IMG/VR virus record: IMGVR_UViG_3300048925_000625 | Span: 1 to 53,098 of that record | Source: a virus | Length of the DNA: 53,098 nucleotides | Reading direction: 5' to 3' (one strand) | Shown here: positions 18,099-25,236 of the stretch, one piece after another | Position numbering within the stretch: the stretch's first letter is position 1 | Layout of the letters: every line of letters starts with the position of its first letter | Made by a program: the position numbers and the translations under genes | Notes under the pieces: model-generated | What the model was told of the DNA's origin: nothing | What the model saw: only the letters and a program-made list of their open reading frames with translations | Databases searched by the model: none

Positions 18099-18099
18099 C

Positions 18100-20184
18100 T
18101 CAGCGTCCTAGATATTTGCTGCGTACGACCCGGCGGCGCGGCGCGCGTGGTCGCGGGATTTCCGCGACGTTGCCCACCACCACTTCCGGGTTGCGGTCCC
18201 ACTCCGCGGCCCAGGCCGGCGGCGCTTCCCGGCGGATCGCCGGGACCTTCAGCCACAGGGCCAGGCCTTCGGCGTAGCCGGTGAGGTCGAAAACCTCGTT
18301 GCGCCGGCCCGCCATGTTTTCCCAACCCCGCGCGGTACGCGTCTCCGCGGTCAGCTCGGCGTAGTACGTCTCCGGCAGCCAGTCCGGGAAGTGGTAAAAG
18401 CCCGGCCCCGGCTCGGCGCGCTTCACGTTCGCGTCGACCGTGTCCTTGATTCGGTTCGAGTTGATCAGCAGCTGCGGCACGTCGCCGGCCGAGCCGGACT
18501 TTCGGTCCTTTCGCTTGCGGCTGTCCGGGTACGTCTCCTGGATCAAGGGTCCACCGATCCGCGGATCACCTTTCACCAGCCTGACGCGCGCGGCCAAGCC
18601 GCGAGGCTTGAGCGACCGCCAGAACTCCAGCGCTCGCATCGACGTGCCCGCCTTGCCGCCCCAGTCGATGCCCACGGCGCGCACCGGCATCGTTCGGCCG
18701 GTCTCGTCGTTGAGGGGGTAGCGCCGAGCTATGACCTTCTCGACCAGGCGCTCCCAATCCTCGATGTACCGCGGCGGATCTAGCGGCAGGAAGCCGCCGC
18801 TGCCGTCCTCGCGCTTCGACGTCCGCAGCGTGAACGAATCGATCACCCACCGCTCGAGGTGGCCCTCGTCGCTGAAGCCGAACCCCAGCACCAGCACCAC
18901 GAAGCGATTGCCCTGCACGTCGACCGTCGCCAGGAGGAACCTCACCCCAGCGGGCACCGTGCCTTTCGGCCAGTCCTCGGCGCGCTCGCGCAGCTCGTTG
19001 GGGTCGCTGGACGAGCGCGCCGCCATCGGTACGTAGTTGATCGCCCCGTCGACGTTGTACGTCGACTTGAGCGGCTTCTCCTCGCCGGTCGTGGCAAACG
19101 TGCGCATCGCCTGCAGCAGCCGTTCGACCAGGGACTCCCAGGACTGGTAGGCCGCCGCCACGCCGCCCAGCCAGTAGCTGGCGATGCGGGTGTCGAGCGA
19201 ATCACCTTCGATGGTGCCGTCCGGGTAGATCACCTGCCCTTCGCCGACCCAGCGCCCGGCGGCGTTCATCTGCTCCTTCCAGCGGTGCTGCAGCCCGTCG
19301 CCGCAGTGCGGGCAGTGCAGCAGCGAGTAGCGCCGCGCCATCGCCTGGATATCGTCCACGACCACCCGCTCCAGCAGCTCGGGGAGCGGCGGCAGCGCGA
19401 AGCCGTCGTAGCCCGGCGCGGCCTGGAAGCGTTCGCCGCAGCTGGGACACGGCCAGTACCAGCGGCGCCGGTCGCCGCGCATGTAGAGCGCGGCGATGCC
19501 CGGCGCCGGCGGCCCATGGTGCGGGTGCGCCGGGCGCCAGTTGCCGTCGGCGTAGTCGTTCGCCGGACTGGACTCGGCGACGCAGATGCCCGCCGACATG
19601 AAGGTCTGCGTGCGCTTCAGCGCCAGGCCGAACGCTTCGTCGATCGAGAGATCGCCGGTGTAGTTGTCCACGTCCGTCATCAGGACGTCGTGGATGTCCT
19701 TGCCCGACAGGACGGACACCGACGGCCACCCGAACCGCAGCGACATGCCCGACCGGAAGAATTTCAGCAGGATGTTGTCGTCGTGCGACCGAGCACTCAG
19801 CCGACGCCGCAATTCCGGACTGGCAGCGATACCGCGCGAGATGCGCGTCTTGCTGTAGTCCTCGGCCATGTCCTTGGACATCTGCACGATCATCGTGTCG
19901 GCCGGATTGCAGGTGATCGTGTAGGCCAACCGCCCGTCGATCAGCGCAATCGTCTTGCCCGAGCGGGCCGGGCCCACGAACACCACCGCCTCATAGAGCC
20001 GGCTGCCGGTCAGATCCAGCGGCTGCACCATGTAGGGCGCCACCGCCGGGTCCCAGGGACCGGCGGCGCCGCTCGCATTCGCGATGTGCAAGTGCTGCGC
20101 GCCGGCGCTGACAGCGATGCGCCGCGGCGGCCGGATCATCTCGGCAACGCCGAGGCGCACCTCACGCGCTGTCGCGTACTGCAT
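18100..20184 (-). CDS. Terminase large subunit (GpA family)
   Basis: 694 aa. The Walker A-like VGPARSGKT is near residue 72, with an aspartate motif VLMTDVDNY near 165-175. Two zinc-binding CPSCGERF and CPHCGDG pairs lie in the middle, and the C-terminal half has nuclease-type elements (AVGIDWGGKAGTSM). This is the lambda gpA-like terminase that cuts cos ends and powers packaging. It overlaps TerS by 23 bp. The family predicts cohesive ends, with a cos site likely in the gap upstream of TerS. Confidence 0.95.
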   Translation of the reverse strand: MQYATAREVRLGVAEMIRPPRRIAVSAGAQHLHIANASGAAGPWDPAVAPYMVQPLDLTGSRLYEAVVFVGPARSGKTIALIDGRLAYTITCNPADTMIVQMSKDMAEDYSKTRISRGIAASPELRRRLSARSHDDNILLKFFRSGMSLRFGWPSVSVLSGKDIHDVLMTDVDNYTGDLSIDEAFGLALKRTQTFMSAGICVAESSPANDYADGNWRPAHPHHGPPAPGIAALYMRGDRRRWYWPCPSCGERFQAAPGYDGFALPPLPELLERVVVDDIQAMARRYSLLHCPHCGDGLQHRWKEQMNAAGRWVGEGQVIYPDGTIEGDSLDTRIASYWLGGVAAAYQSWESLVERLLQAMRTFATTGEEKPLKSTYNVDGAINYVPMAARSSSDPNELRERAEDWPKGTVPAGVRFLLATVDVQGNRFVVLVLGFGFSDEGHLERWVIDSFTLRTSKREDGSGGFLPLDPPRYIEDWERLVEKVIARRYPLNDETGRTMPVRAVGIDWGGKAGTSMRALEFWRSLKPRGLAARVRLVKGDPRIGGPLIQETYPDSRKRKDRKSGSAGDVPQLLINSNRIKDTVDANVKRAEPGPGFYHFPDWLPETYYAELTAETRTARGWENMAGRRNEVFDLTGYAEGLALWLKVPAIRREAPPAWAAEWDRNPEVVVGNVAEIPRPRAPRRRVVRSKYLGR

Positions 20185-20668
20185 CTTCGATGATCGCCTC
20201 GTACATGGATTGGCGAACCCGGTCGCACTGCTCCTGCACCTTGATCACCTGGTCCGGCGTCAGGCCCGCCTTCCGCTCCAGTACGTCGGGGAGGGTGTCG
20301 AAGAACTGCACGACCTTCTTCACCAGCTCCGCGTAGTCCGATTCGACCTCGGCCGCCGGCACGAGCATGCCGGTCGTCGTCTCGGCCTTCAGGCGCTCGT
20401 TCTCGGACTGAAAGTAGGCGCGGCGCTCCATCGGCGGCAGGTCGCGCGGATCGATAACGCCGTCCGCGCCGCCGCCGGCGCCGGCGACCCGATCAATCAG
20501 CGCCGGCGCCGCGTCGGCCAGCCGGTACACGTCGTTCGCGCCGCGCTTGCCGGTGGGCGGAACGCCCGCTTCGCGCAGCCGCTTCGCCGCGGTGCGCCGG
20601 TCCATCCCGAACTCATCCGCCAGCCTGGCGATGGACCAGCCCGGCGAGAAGTTCAGGGTGTCGGCCAT
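20162..20668 (-). CDS. Terminase small subunit
   Basis: 168 aa. The N-terminal winged-HTH region (PGWSIARLADEFGMDRRTAA, then KRLREAGVPPTGKRGANDV) should bind the packaging site. The central helices (ERRAYFQSENERLKAE) are typical of TerS oligomerisation regions. It is immediately upstream of TerL and overlapping it. The HTH segment is nearly repeated in the early-region gene at 38065-38499, including about 30 bases of almost identical DNA. Confidence 0.88.
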   Translation of the reverse strand: MADTLNFSPGWSIARLADEFGMDRRTAAKRLREAGVPPTGKRGANDVYRLADAAPALIDRVAGAGGGADGVIDPRDLPPMERRAYFQSENERLKAETTTGMLVPAAEVESDYAELVKKVVQFFDTLPDVLERKAGLTPDQVIKVQEQCDRVRQSMYEAIIEDAVRDSA

Positions 20669-20870
20669 GTCCTACCTGATGTACTGCTCGCTCAGCGTCC
20701 GATTGCGGGTTTTCCCCGGAGCTGAGCGCAAATCACGCCCGCTGTGGTGGAGCATTTAGAGGGCCGAAAAACTGTCGATGACCGGGGTCCGAATTCCCCC
20801 CGGTGGCCTGTGGATAACCCAGGGGCCCCGCCCCTCGTTCAGCTTCGTGAATAGGCCGATCCATTCAGCT
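20669..20870. other. Gap upstream of terminase: candidate cos region
   Basis: About 200 bp with several symmetric elements. CGCTCAGC at 20689-20696 is the inverse of GCTGAGCG at 20721-20728. A stem ACCGGGG/CCCCGGT is near 20780-20805 and is followed, on the minus strand, by GTTTTTCGG, so it may terminate lysis transcripts. A GGGGCCCC palindrome lies near 20822. In GpA-type phages the cos site lies just upstream of TerS, so it is expected here, but the exact cut cannot be read. Confidence 0.5.
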
Positions 20871-21251
20871 TCACTGTTCAGTTTCGAGCGCATCCGGGCC
20901 TCGTGGAACGTGTTCGTGGAACGTGGCAGCCAACGAAGGCCATTGCCACGCGCCGCGTTCGCCTGCGTCACCGCGCCGCACCGACCGCGCCCAGTGCACG
21001 TCGGTGCCGTCGAGCAGCACCTGCACGTTGGCCCGCTCTCCCGGCCAGGCGCGTACGACCACGGCCGCGAAGACTTCGCCAGCCGATACGTCGGTTCCCA
21101 TGTGCGGCTGCGCGCCCATCGACCACGCGTCGCTGAGGATGGCGTCCTGTATCTGCGCCGCGGTGCGCCGGCGCGCGTTGATGAGCTGCGCGTCGGCATC
21201 GCTCAGCGTGTAGTGCACCACCGCGCCGATGGCCACCTCGCGCAGGCTCAC
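20871..21251 (-). CDS. Hypothetical lysis-module protein
   Basis: 126 aa. GTG 21251 overlaps the Rz stop as GTGA, fixing the start. It has an alternating helix/strand pattern (VSLREVAIGAVVHYTLSDA, VFAAVVVRAWPGERANVQV) and no membrane segment. It is the last gene before the terminase gap. Small proteins with this start occur between spanins and terminase in related phages, but the function is unknown. Confidence 0.65.
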   Translation of the reverse strand: MSLREVAIGAVVHYTLSDADAQLINARRRTAAQIQDAILSDAWSMGAQPHMGTDVSAGEVFAAVVVRAWPGERANVQVLLDGTDVHWARSVRRGDAGERGAWQWPSLAATFHEHVPRGPDALETEQ

Positions 21252-21796
21252 GGTGTGGTCTGCCCGATGGTCTCGGCCACGCCGCACGACTCAGCCAACG
21301 CACGCGTCGCGATCAGTTCGGCTTGGAACCATCGGATGTCGTTGTCGCACTGGTCGGCGTTGCCAATAATTCGGCCCGCGCTTTCTGCCCGTAGCTTGGC
21401 GCCTTCATCCGGTCCACCGGCAGCGGCGGCAACTTCACCAGCGAGGGTGGCGGTGGCGGCGGTGGCTTCCCAGTGCTGCTGCAGCCTGATGCTGCGATCA
21501 AGAAGACCAGCAACCAGAGCGGAATGCGCTGCTTTTCCATCGTCGATACCCTTCTGGTAGGCCTGCTCGTTGGCCGAATGCGCGATGGCGAACGCCTGCG
21601 CGGATTGCTGTGCCTTGCGGGCGACAGCGGCGGTGCTCTCGGCGAGCCCCTGCAGTACCTGTGCGTTCTTGGCGCGCGTGCTGGCATGGGCCGCCTGCTC
21701 GCGCGCCAGGTGCACCGATTGCACACCCGTCGCGATGCCTAGCAGTAGGCAGAGCGCGGCGAGCGCATACACCACTGGCCCCGTGATCAAGTTCAT
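21248..21796 (-). CDS. Rz-like inner-membrane spanin
   Basis: 182 aa. An N-terminal signal-anchor (residues about 7-26, VVYALAALCLLLGIATGVQS) is followed by a long Ala/Gln-rich coiled coil, the usual i-spanin architecture, and the Rz1 gene is nested inside in another frame. It should bridge to the outer membrane lipoprotein in the last step of lysis. Confidence 0.85.
   Translation of the reverse strand: MNLITGPVVYALAALCLLLGIATGVQSVHLAREQAAHASTRAKNAQVLQGLAESTAAVARKAQQSAQAFAIAHSANEQAYQKGIDDGKAAHSALVAGLLDRSIRLQQHWEATAATATLAGEVAAAAGGPDEGAKLRAESAGRIIGNADQCDNDIRWFQAELIATRALAESCGVAETIGQTTP
21313..21540 (-). CDS. Rz1-like outer-membrane spanin lipoprotein
   Basis: 75 aa, wholly inside the Rz gene in a different frame, from ATG 21540. 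MEKQRIPLWLLVFLIAASGC is a lipoprotein signal with lipobox IAASGC. It is followed at once by a polyproline run (GKPPPPPPPSL), the hallmark of Rz1. It pairs with the Rz-like protein. Confidence 0.88.
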   Translation of the reverse strand: MEKQRIPLWLLVFLIAASGCSSTGKPPPPPPPSLVKLPPLPVDRMKAPSYGQKARAELLATPTSATTTSDGSKPN

Positions 21797-22284
21797 GCCG
21801 TCCCCGCTCGCTCAAGTCCCAGCACCAGCTTCACCACGGCGCGCCTATCGCTCGCGCTGGCGCCGTAGACCGTGTCCCAATTGCATACGAGCAACTCCGC
21901 CGCTGCCACTTCCCAGTCGCCCTTGCGGATCGCGGCCCACAGCTCGCTCCAATCGCGCATACGCTCCGGGCCGAGGATGTCGGCGAGCGCATAGATGTAG
22001 GGCAGCTTCGGCTGCGCCTCGGGGTGTACCGCCAGCAGTTCGAACACTCGGCCGCGCAGCACACCCTGCGACCACTCGACGTCGTCCAGCAGCGCCGCGG
22101 CCGCGATTTTGCGGCTCTGCGGGCGGACCTCGATCGGCCGGCCATACCCATGGCGCAGCACGCGGTTGCTGTCGCGCCCTGGCAGCGGCCGCATGGGCCA
22201 GCACTCCTTCAGCAGCTCAACCGCCTTCTCGCAGGCCTCCCTTTCGGAGGTAGCGAGGGCCGCGTCGTCCAGGTCCGGCATCAT
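21793..22284 (-). CDS. Hypothetical lysis-cassette protein
   Basis: 163 aa starting MMPDLDDAALATSEREACEK; ATG 22284 overlaps the holin stop as ATGA. The C-terminal half (IRKGDWEVAAAELLVCNW, then a charged helix) faintly recalls the C-terminal lobe of phage lysozymes, but the catalytic Glu region is not recognisable. It lies between holin and Rz. Treat as unknown. Confidence 0.6.
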   Translation of the reverse strand: MMPDLDDAALATSEREACEKAVELLKECWPMRPLPGRDSNRVLRHGYGRPIEVRPQSRKIAAAALLDDVEWSQGVLRGRVFELLAVHPEAQPKLPYIYALADILGPERMRDWSELWAAIRKGDWEVAAAELLVCNWDTVYGASASDRRAVVKLVLGLERAGTA

Positions 22285-22757
22285 TCCCTCCGCTTCCCGA
22301 ACAGCGACAGTTGCTGGCCTTCGCCGCGCAGGTCCGCGGCCCAGCGCCGCGCCCACCGACCGGGCGTCAACTCCAGCACGATCAGCAGCAGCGACCAGGT
22401 GTACGGCGTCGACAGTCCCACCAGCGCGCCGATGATCAGACCCAGGGGCTCGCGCCACAGGATCCAGACCACGCTGAAGGACGCGACCGCGCCGGCCAGC
22501 TGCGCCACCATCGCCGCGGCGGCCGACGTGAGGCAGCGCATCGGGAAATGGCTGGCGCGCAGCGTGACCAGCCAGCCCGCGAGCACCGCCAGCGCCACCG
22601 CCCACAGACCCACCGGGCCGTCGTGGATGACGCGCAGCAGGAACGTCCAGGCCCACTCGATCGCCGTCTTCGTCTCCGCGGTGTTCCACAGCAGGCCGCC
22701 CGCGGCGACGCCGGCGCCGGCCGTGAGGCCGATCTTCGTGCCGGTGCCGGCGCTCAT
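22281..22757 (-). CDS. Putative holin
   Basis: 158 aa from ATG 22757, overlapping the endolysin stop. It has three or more hydrophobic segments: about 9-24, 50-66 (VGLWAVALAVLAGWLVTL) and 80-125 (two helices, AGAVASFSVVWILW and GLIIGALVGLSTPYTW). The C-terminus is basic and cytoplasmic. Size, topology and position next to the endolysin support a holin. Confidence 0.7.
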   Translation of the reverse strand: MSAGTGTKIGLTAGAGVAAGGLLWNTAETKTAIEWAWTFLLRVIHDGPVGLWAVALAVLAGWLVTLRASHFPMRCLTSAAAAMVAQLAGAVASFSVVWILWREPLGLIIGALVGLSTPYTWSLLLIVLELTPGRWARRWAADLRGEGQQLSLFGKRRE

Positions 22758-23428
22758 CGAGCCAGCACCTTCAGGCAGCGTTCGAAGCGCGCGCGGCGGT
22801 CGGGCCAGCCGTTCGGCATGGCCGAAGACTTCGCGTTGCCCAGGTTGATCCGCCGGCTGATCGCCAGGTCGTTGCGGCTGTCGGCCAGGGCATTGAGGCC
22901 CCATTCGCTCCACAGCGCGGCGGCGCTGAGCGCGCCCCACTGCGGCGTTTCCAGCAGCTCCGGGTGCTGCACGAAGTCCGGGGCCGCGGCGACCCGCTGG
23001 CGCACCAGCGCGGTCACGTCGGCCATGTTGCCGCGGCCGGTGACCCCGATCGGGCCACGCGCGCGGTACCGGTAGCCGTCACCGCTCGCCTCAGAGCCAT
23101 TGCCGTTCCGACCGGAGTAAACCGCATTGCCCAGCGCCACCGGGTTGCGCGCCAGCTCATCCACGCGCGGCAGCAGCGAGCGCCAGCGCGAGCCGGGCCG
23201 TGCGGCTTGGCAGACCTCGCGCAGCCGCGCGGGGCTGTAGCTCAGCAACTCCGACAGGTGCGACAGGCCCTGCGACTCGTGGCCCACCTGCGCCAGGTAC
23301 GCGGCCATGCGGTCGAGCGTGTTGATGCTGTAGAGCGCGCACGCTTCACTGATCGGCTCGACCCAGCGCTCGGCGGTCAGCGGCGCGCAGGCCAGCGCCA
23401 GCTGCAGTTTCTGGGCGGTCAGTTCCAT
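22754..23428 (-). CDS. Endolysin, GH19 chitinase-like lysozyme
   Basis: 224 aa from ATG 23428 (MELTAQKLQLALACA), with GAGGTG upstream. It contains the GH19 signature: AAYLAQVGHESQGLSHLSE with the catalytic Glu, then NAVYSGRNGNG, RYRARGPIGVTGRGNM and ALWSEWGLNALAD. It has no signal peptide, so it depends on the holin. It cleaves peptidoglycan glycan strands. Confidence 0.92.
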   Translation of the reverse strand: MELTAQKLQLALACAPLTAERWVEPISEACALYSINTLDRMAAYLAQVGHESQGLSHLSELLSYSPARLREVCQAARPGSRWRSLLPRVDELARNPVALGNAVYSGRNGNGSEASGDGYRYRARGPIGVTGRGNMADVTALVRQRVAAAPDFVQHPELLETPQWGALSAAALWSEWGLNALADSRNDLAISRRINLGNAKSSAMPNGWPDRRARFERCLKVLAR

Positions 23429-23572
23429 AGGCACCTCATGGGTGGCCAGCACGATCACCCCTGCCGCGTTCCCCGCCCGAAGGCTGAGAATCCGCCCGCA
23501 ACATGACCCTCGGCGCGTCTCACGACGGGCTTGTGGGCTTGAGGGTGACCGTGGTCCGGCCGTAAACGAAGA

Positions 23573-23619
23573 AGCCGCCGGCTGACCTGGGGACTCCCGG
23601 TCCTGGTCAGCCGACGGCT
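23573..23619 (-). terminator. Long stem-loop, possible tR'-like terminator
   Basis: Arms AGCCGCCGGCTGACC and GGTCAGCCGACGGCT pair over 15 positions with one mismatch around a 17-nt loop. On the minus strand a TTCTTCGTTT stretch follows. It lies upstream of the lysis genes, where lambda has the Q-overridden terminator tR'. The T-tract is imperfect. Confidence 0.55.
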
Positions 23620-23699
23620 ATGCGTGTCTGGGCGTCCGTACACACCTACGCCCACGGTAGGGATTTGACCCTAACGCTGGTTCCCGAGGCAACTGCGGT

Positions 23700-23731
23700 T
23701 CCTCATGAGGAGGATTCTCTCCTCATGAGGA
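23700..23731. promoter_or_regulatory. Paired 12-bp palindromes TCCTCATGAGGA
   Basis: Two perfect palindromes at 23700-23711 and 23720-23731, centre to centre 20 bp, so on the same DNA face two turns apart. This is a typical layout for co-operative binding of a dimeric regulator. They lie between the lysis genes and the higBA promoter and may control either. Confidence 0.7.
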
Positions 23732-23752
23732 AGATTCCCGGGCCTTGGCCCG

Positions 23753-23780
23753 TTGCAATCTGTATCCCGTAGGATACAAT
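23753..23780 (+). promoter_or_regulatory. higBA promoter with embedded operator
   Basis: TTGCAA (23753-23758), 16-bp spacer, TACAAT (23775-23780). A perfect inverted repeat TGTATCC-CGTA-GGATACA (23761-23778) fills the spacer and the -10 box, as expected for autorepression by the antitoxin. The toxin ATG at 23787 is so close that the transcript may be nearly leaderless. Confidence 0.75.
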
Positions 23781-23786
23781 AGGCAT

Positions 23787-24077
23787 ATGACGACGATCAC
23801 CCAGACCGAAGACTTCAGCAAGTGGCTCGGCAAGCTGCGCGACTCGAAGGCGCGCGCGGTGATCGTGGAGCGCATCCAGCGCGTCTCCCACGGCCTGTTG
23901 GGCGACGTGAAGTCGGTCAGCGGCGGCGTCAGCGAGCTGCGGATCGACTACGGCCCGGGCTACCGGGTGTATTTCACCCAGCGCGGCGGCGAGCTGGTCA
24001 TCCTGCTCTGCGGCGGCGACAAGGCCACGCAGCCGCGGGACATCAAGAAGGCGCAGGCCCTAGCCGCAGGACTCTAA
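23787..24077 (+). CDS. RelE/ParE-type toxin (HigB-like addiction module killer)
   Basis: 96 aa. It contains the family core FSKWLGKLRDSKARAVIVER, GDVKSVSGGVSELRIDYGPG and YRVYFTQRGGELVILLCGGD, followed by KATQPRDIKKAQ. Proteins of this family are ribosome-dependent mRNA nucleases or growth inhibitors. The gene is followed by its antitoxin 78 bp downstream (toxin-first order). It is divergent from the lysis genes and opposite to the surrounding operons, so it is probably an independently expressed cargo expressed from the lysogen. Confidence 0.9.
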   Translation: MTTITQTEDFSKWLGKLRDSKARAVIVERIQRVSHGLLGDVKSVSGGVSELRIDYGPGYRVYFTQRGGELVILLCGGDKATQPRDIKKAQALAAGL

Positions 24078-24155
24078 GTCAGCGGCGGCACTCAAGCGAG
24101 TAGCAAGGTAACCCAGTAACTCGGACCAGCGATAACCCGGTAAAGCGAGAACCAC

Positions 24156-24452
24156 ATGTCCAAGACCAAGACCATCCCGTTCGACCCGGCCGAGTACCTC
24201 ACCGACGATGAGGCGCTCGCCACCTACCTGACCGAGGCCCTGGCCGCCGACGACGTCGCGCACTTCCAAGAGGCGCTGCAGACTGTGGCGCGCGCGCGCG
24301 GCATGTCCCAGATCGCCGAGGCTGCCGGCCTGGGCCGCGAGAGCCTGTACAAGGCGCTGAAGCCGGGCACGCAACCACGATTCGACACCGTGCAGCGGGT
24401 GCTGGCCGCGGTCGGCGTGCGCCTGAGCGTCGAGCCTGTGAAGGCTGCCTAA
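24156..24452 (+). CDS. HTH antitoxin (HigA-like addiction module antidote)
   Basis: 98 aa. It opens with FDPAEYLTDDEALATYLTEA, followed by the HTH RARGMSQIAEAAGLGRESLY and a C-terminal PRFDTVQRVLAAVGVRL strand, typical of COG3636 antidotes. It should neutralise the upstream toxin and repress the operator at 23761-23778. It ends 10 bp from the convergent early-operon gene. Confidence 0.9.
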   Translation: MSKTKTIPFDPAEYLTDDEALATYLTEALAADDVAHFQEALQTVARARGMSQIAEAAGLGRESLYKALKPGTQPRFDTVQRVLAAVGVRLSVEPVKAA

Positions 24453-24462
24453 CCCCCGGCGC

Positions 24463-25236
24463 CTACGCCGAGAACACGCGCTTCGCGAATTCGTCGCGCC
24501 CGCCGTTGAGCGCAGCCTGGAGCGCCGCGGTCGCGCACTTGTGCGCCTGCATGTAGATCGCCTTGCGCATCTTCGCCGCCCGCGCGAGCTCGGAGTACGG
24601 CCGCCGGTGCTCCGGCCAGACCAGCTCGGACGCCGCGTCGTAGATCACCATCCGCAGCCGCCACCGATCCGCAGGGTCAGACAATGTCAAGGGCCGCGGC
24701 CGCTGCGCGCGCACGTGCCGGCACACAAGCCGGTAGGCCTGGGCCGACAGGCGTGCGATCGTCGGCGCATCGGCGCGCGTGGCCACCGCCAGCACGGTTT
24801 GCTGTTCCACCGGGTCGCGCATGTAGGCCACGGCCGCGGCGATATCGCCGCTGCTGAGCGTGGACGCCGTGCTGCGGCCCGCCACCGGCACGCGGTACCC
24901 GCCGCCGACCAGCAGCCGTGCCAGCAGCTCCAGCGGGTCGCGCTCGTCGCTCCACGGATCACCTCCGCGCCGCGCGCGCGCCGGTGGCGGTGCGGTCGCT
25001 GCCGGCCTGGCCGCGCGCCGCGCCGGCGGGCGGCGGGCCCACTGCTGCTCGGCCCTCGCCACCGCGCCCGGTCCCACGCATTCCGGCCCGTAGGCGCCGC
25101 AGGTACGGCACCGCAGATGCGCGCGGTCGCCGCGCTCGTTGCTGACCAGGCGGATGCGCGCGCCGCCGCAGCCACCGCAACCGGACACAGGCGCGTTCGT
25201 TGATAGCTCGGCCGGCGCGGCCAGAATGTTCTCCAT
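24463..25236 (-). CDS. Zinc-ribbon protein, candidate Q-like late regulator
   Basis: 257 aa from ATG 25236 (TGATG overlap with the helicase stop). Residues about 21-55 form a zinc ribbon (CGGCGGARI ... LRCRTCGAYGPEC) like Lar-type ribbons. An Ala/Arg/Pro linker follows. The C-terminal ~150 residues are helical (SGDIAAAVAYMRDPVEQQ, ARAAKMRKAIYMQAHKCAT). It is the last gene of the early minus-strand operon, just upstream of the late-control region and lysis genes, the place of an antiterminator or late activator. Function is inferred from position. Confidence 0.55.
   Translation of the reverse strand: MENILAAPAELSTNAPVSGCGGCGGARIRLVSNERGDRAHLRCRTCGAYGPECVGPGAVARAEQQWARRPPARRAARPAATAPPPARARRGGDPWSDERDPLELLARLLVGGGYRVPVAGRSTASTLSSGDIAAAVAYMRDPVEQQTVLAVATRADAPTIARLSAQAYRLVCRHVRAQRPRPLTLSDPADRWRLRMVIYDAASELVWPEHRRPYSELARAAKMRKAIYMQAHKCATAALQAALNGGRDEFAKRVFSA

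Larger units (their letters stand above)
23429..23786. other. Late-control intergenic region
   Basis: About 360 bp between the endolysin (-) and the toxin gene (+), with no gene. From left to right it holds a long stem-loop (23573-23619), a pair of TCCTCATGAGGA palindromes (23700-23731), a CGGGCC/GGCCCG stem (23739-23752) and the higBA promoter. It should contain the start or antitermination region of the lysis/late transcript. Confidence 0.6.

Noticed and set aside
20770-20810. tRNA-like T-arm (GGGGTCCGAATTCCCC)
   Set aside because: No D arm, anticodon arm or acceptor stem could be built around it; it fits a terminator-like stem-loop instead.
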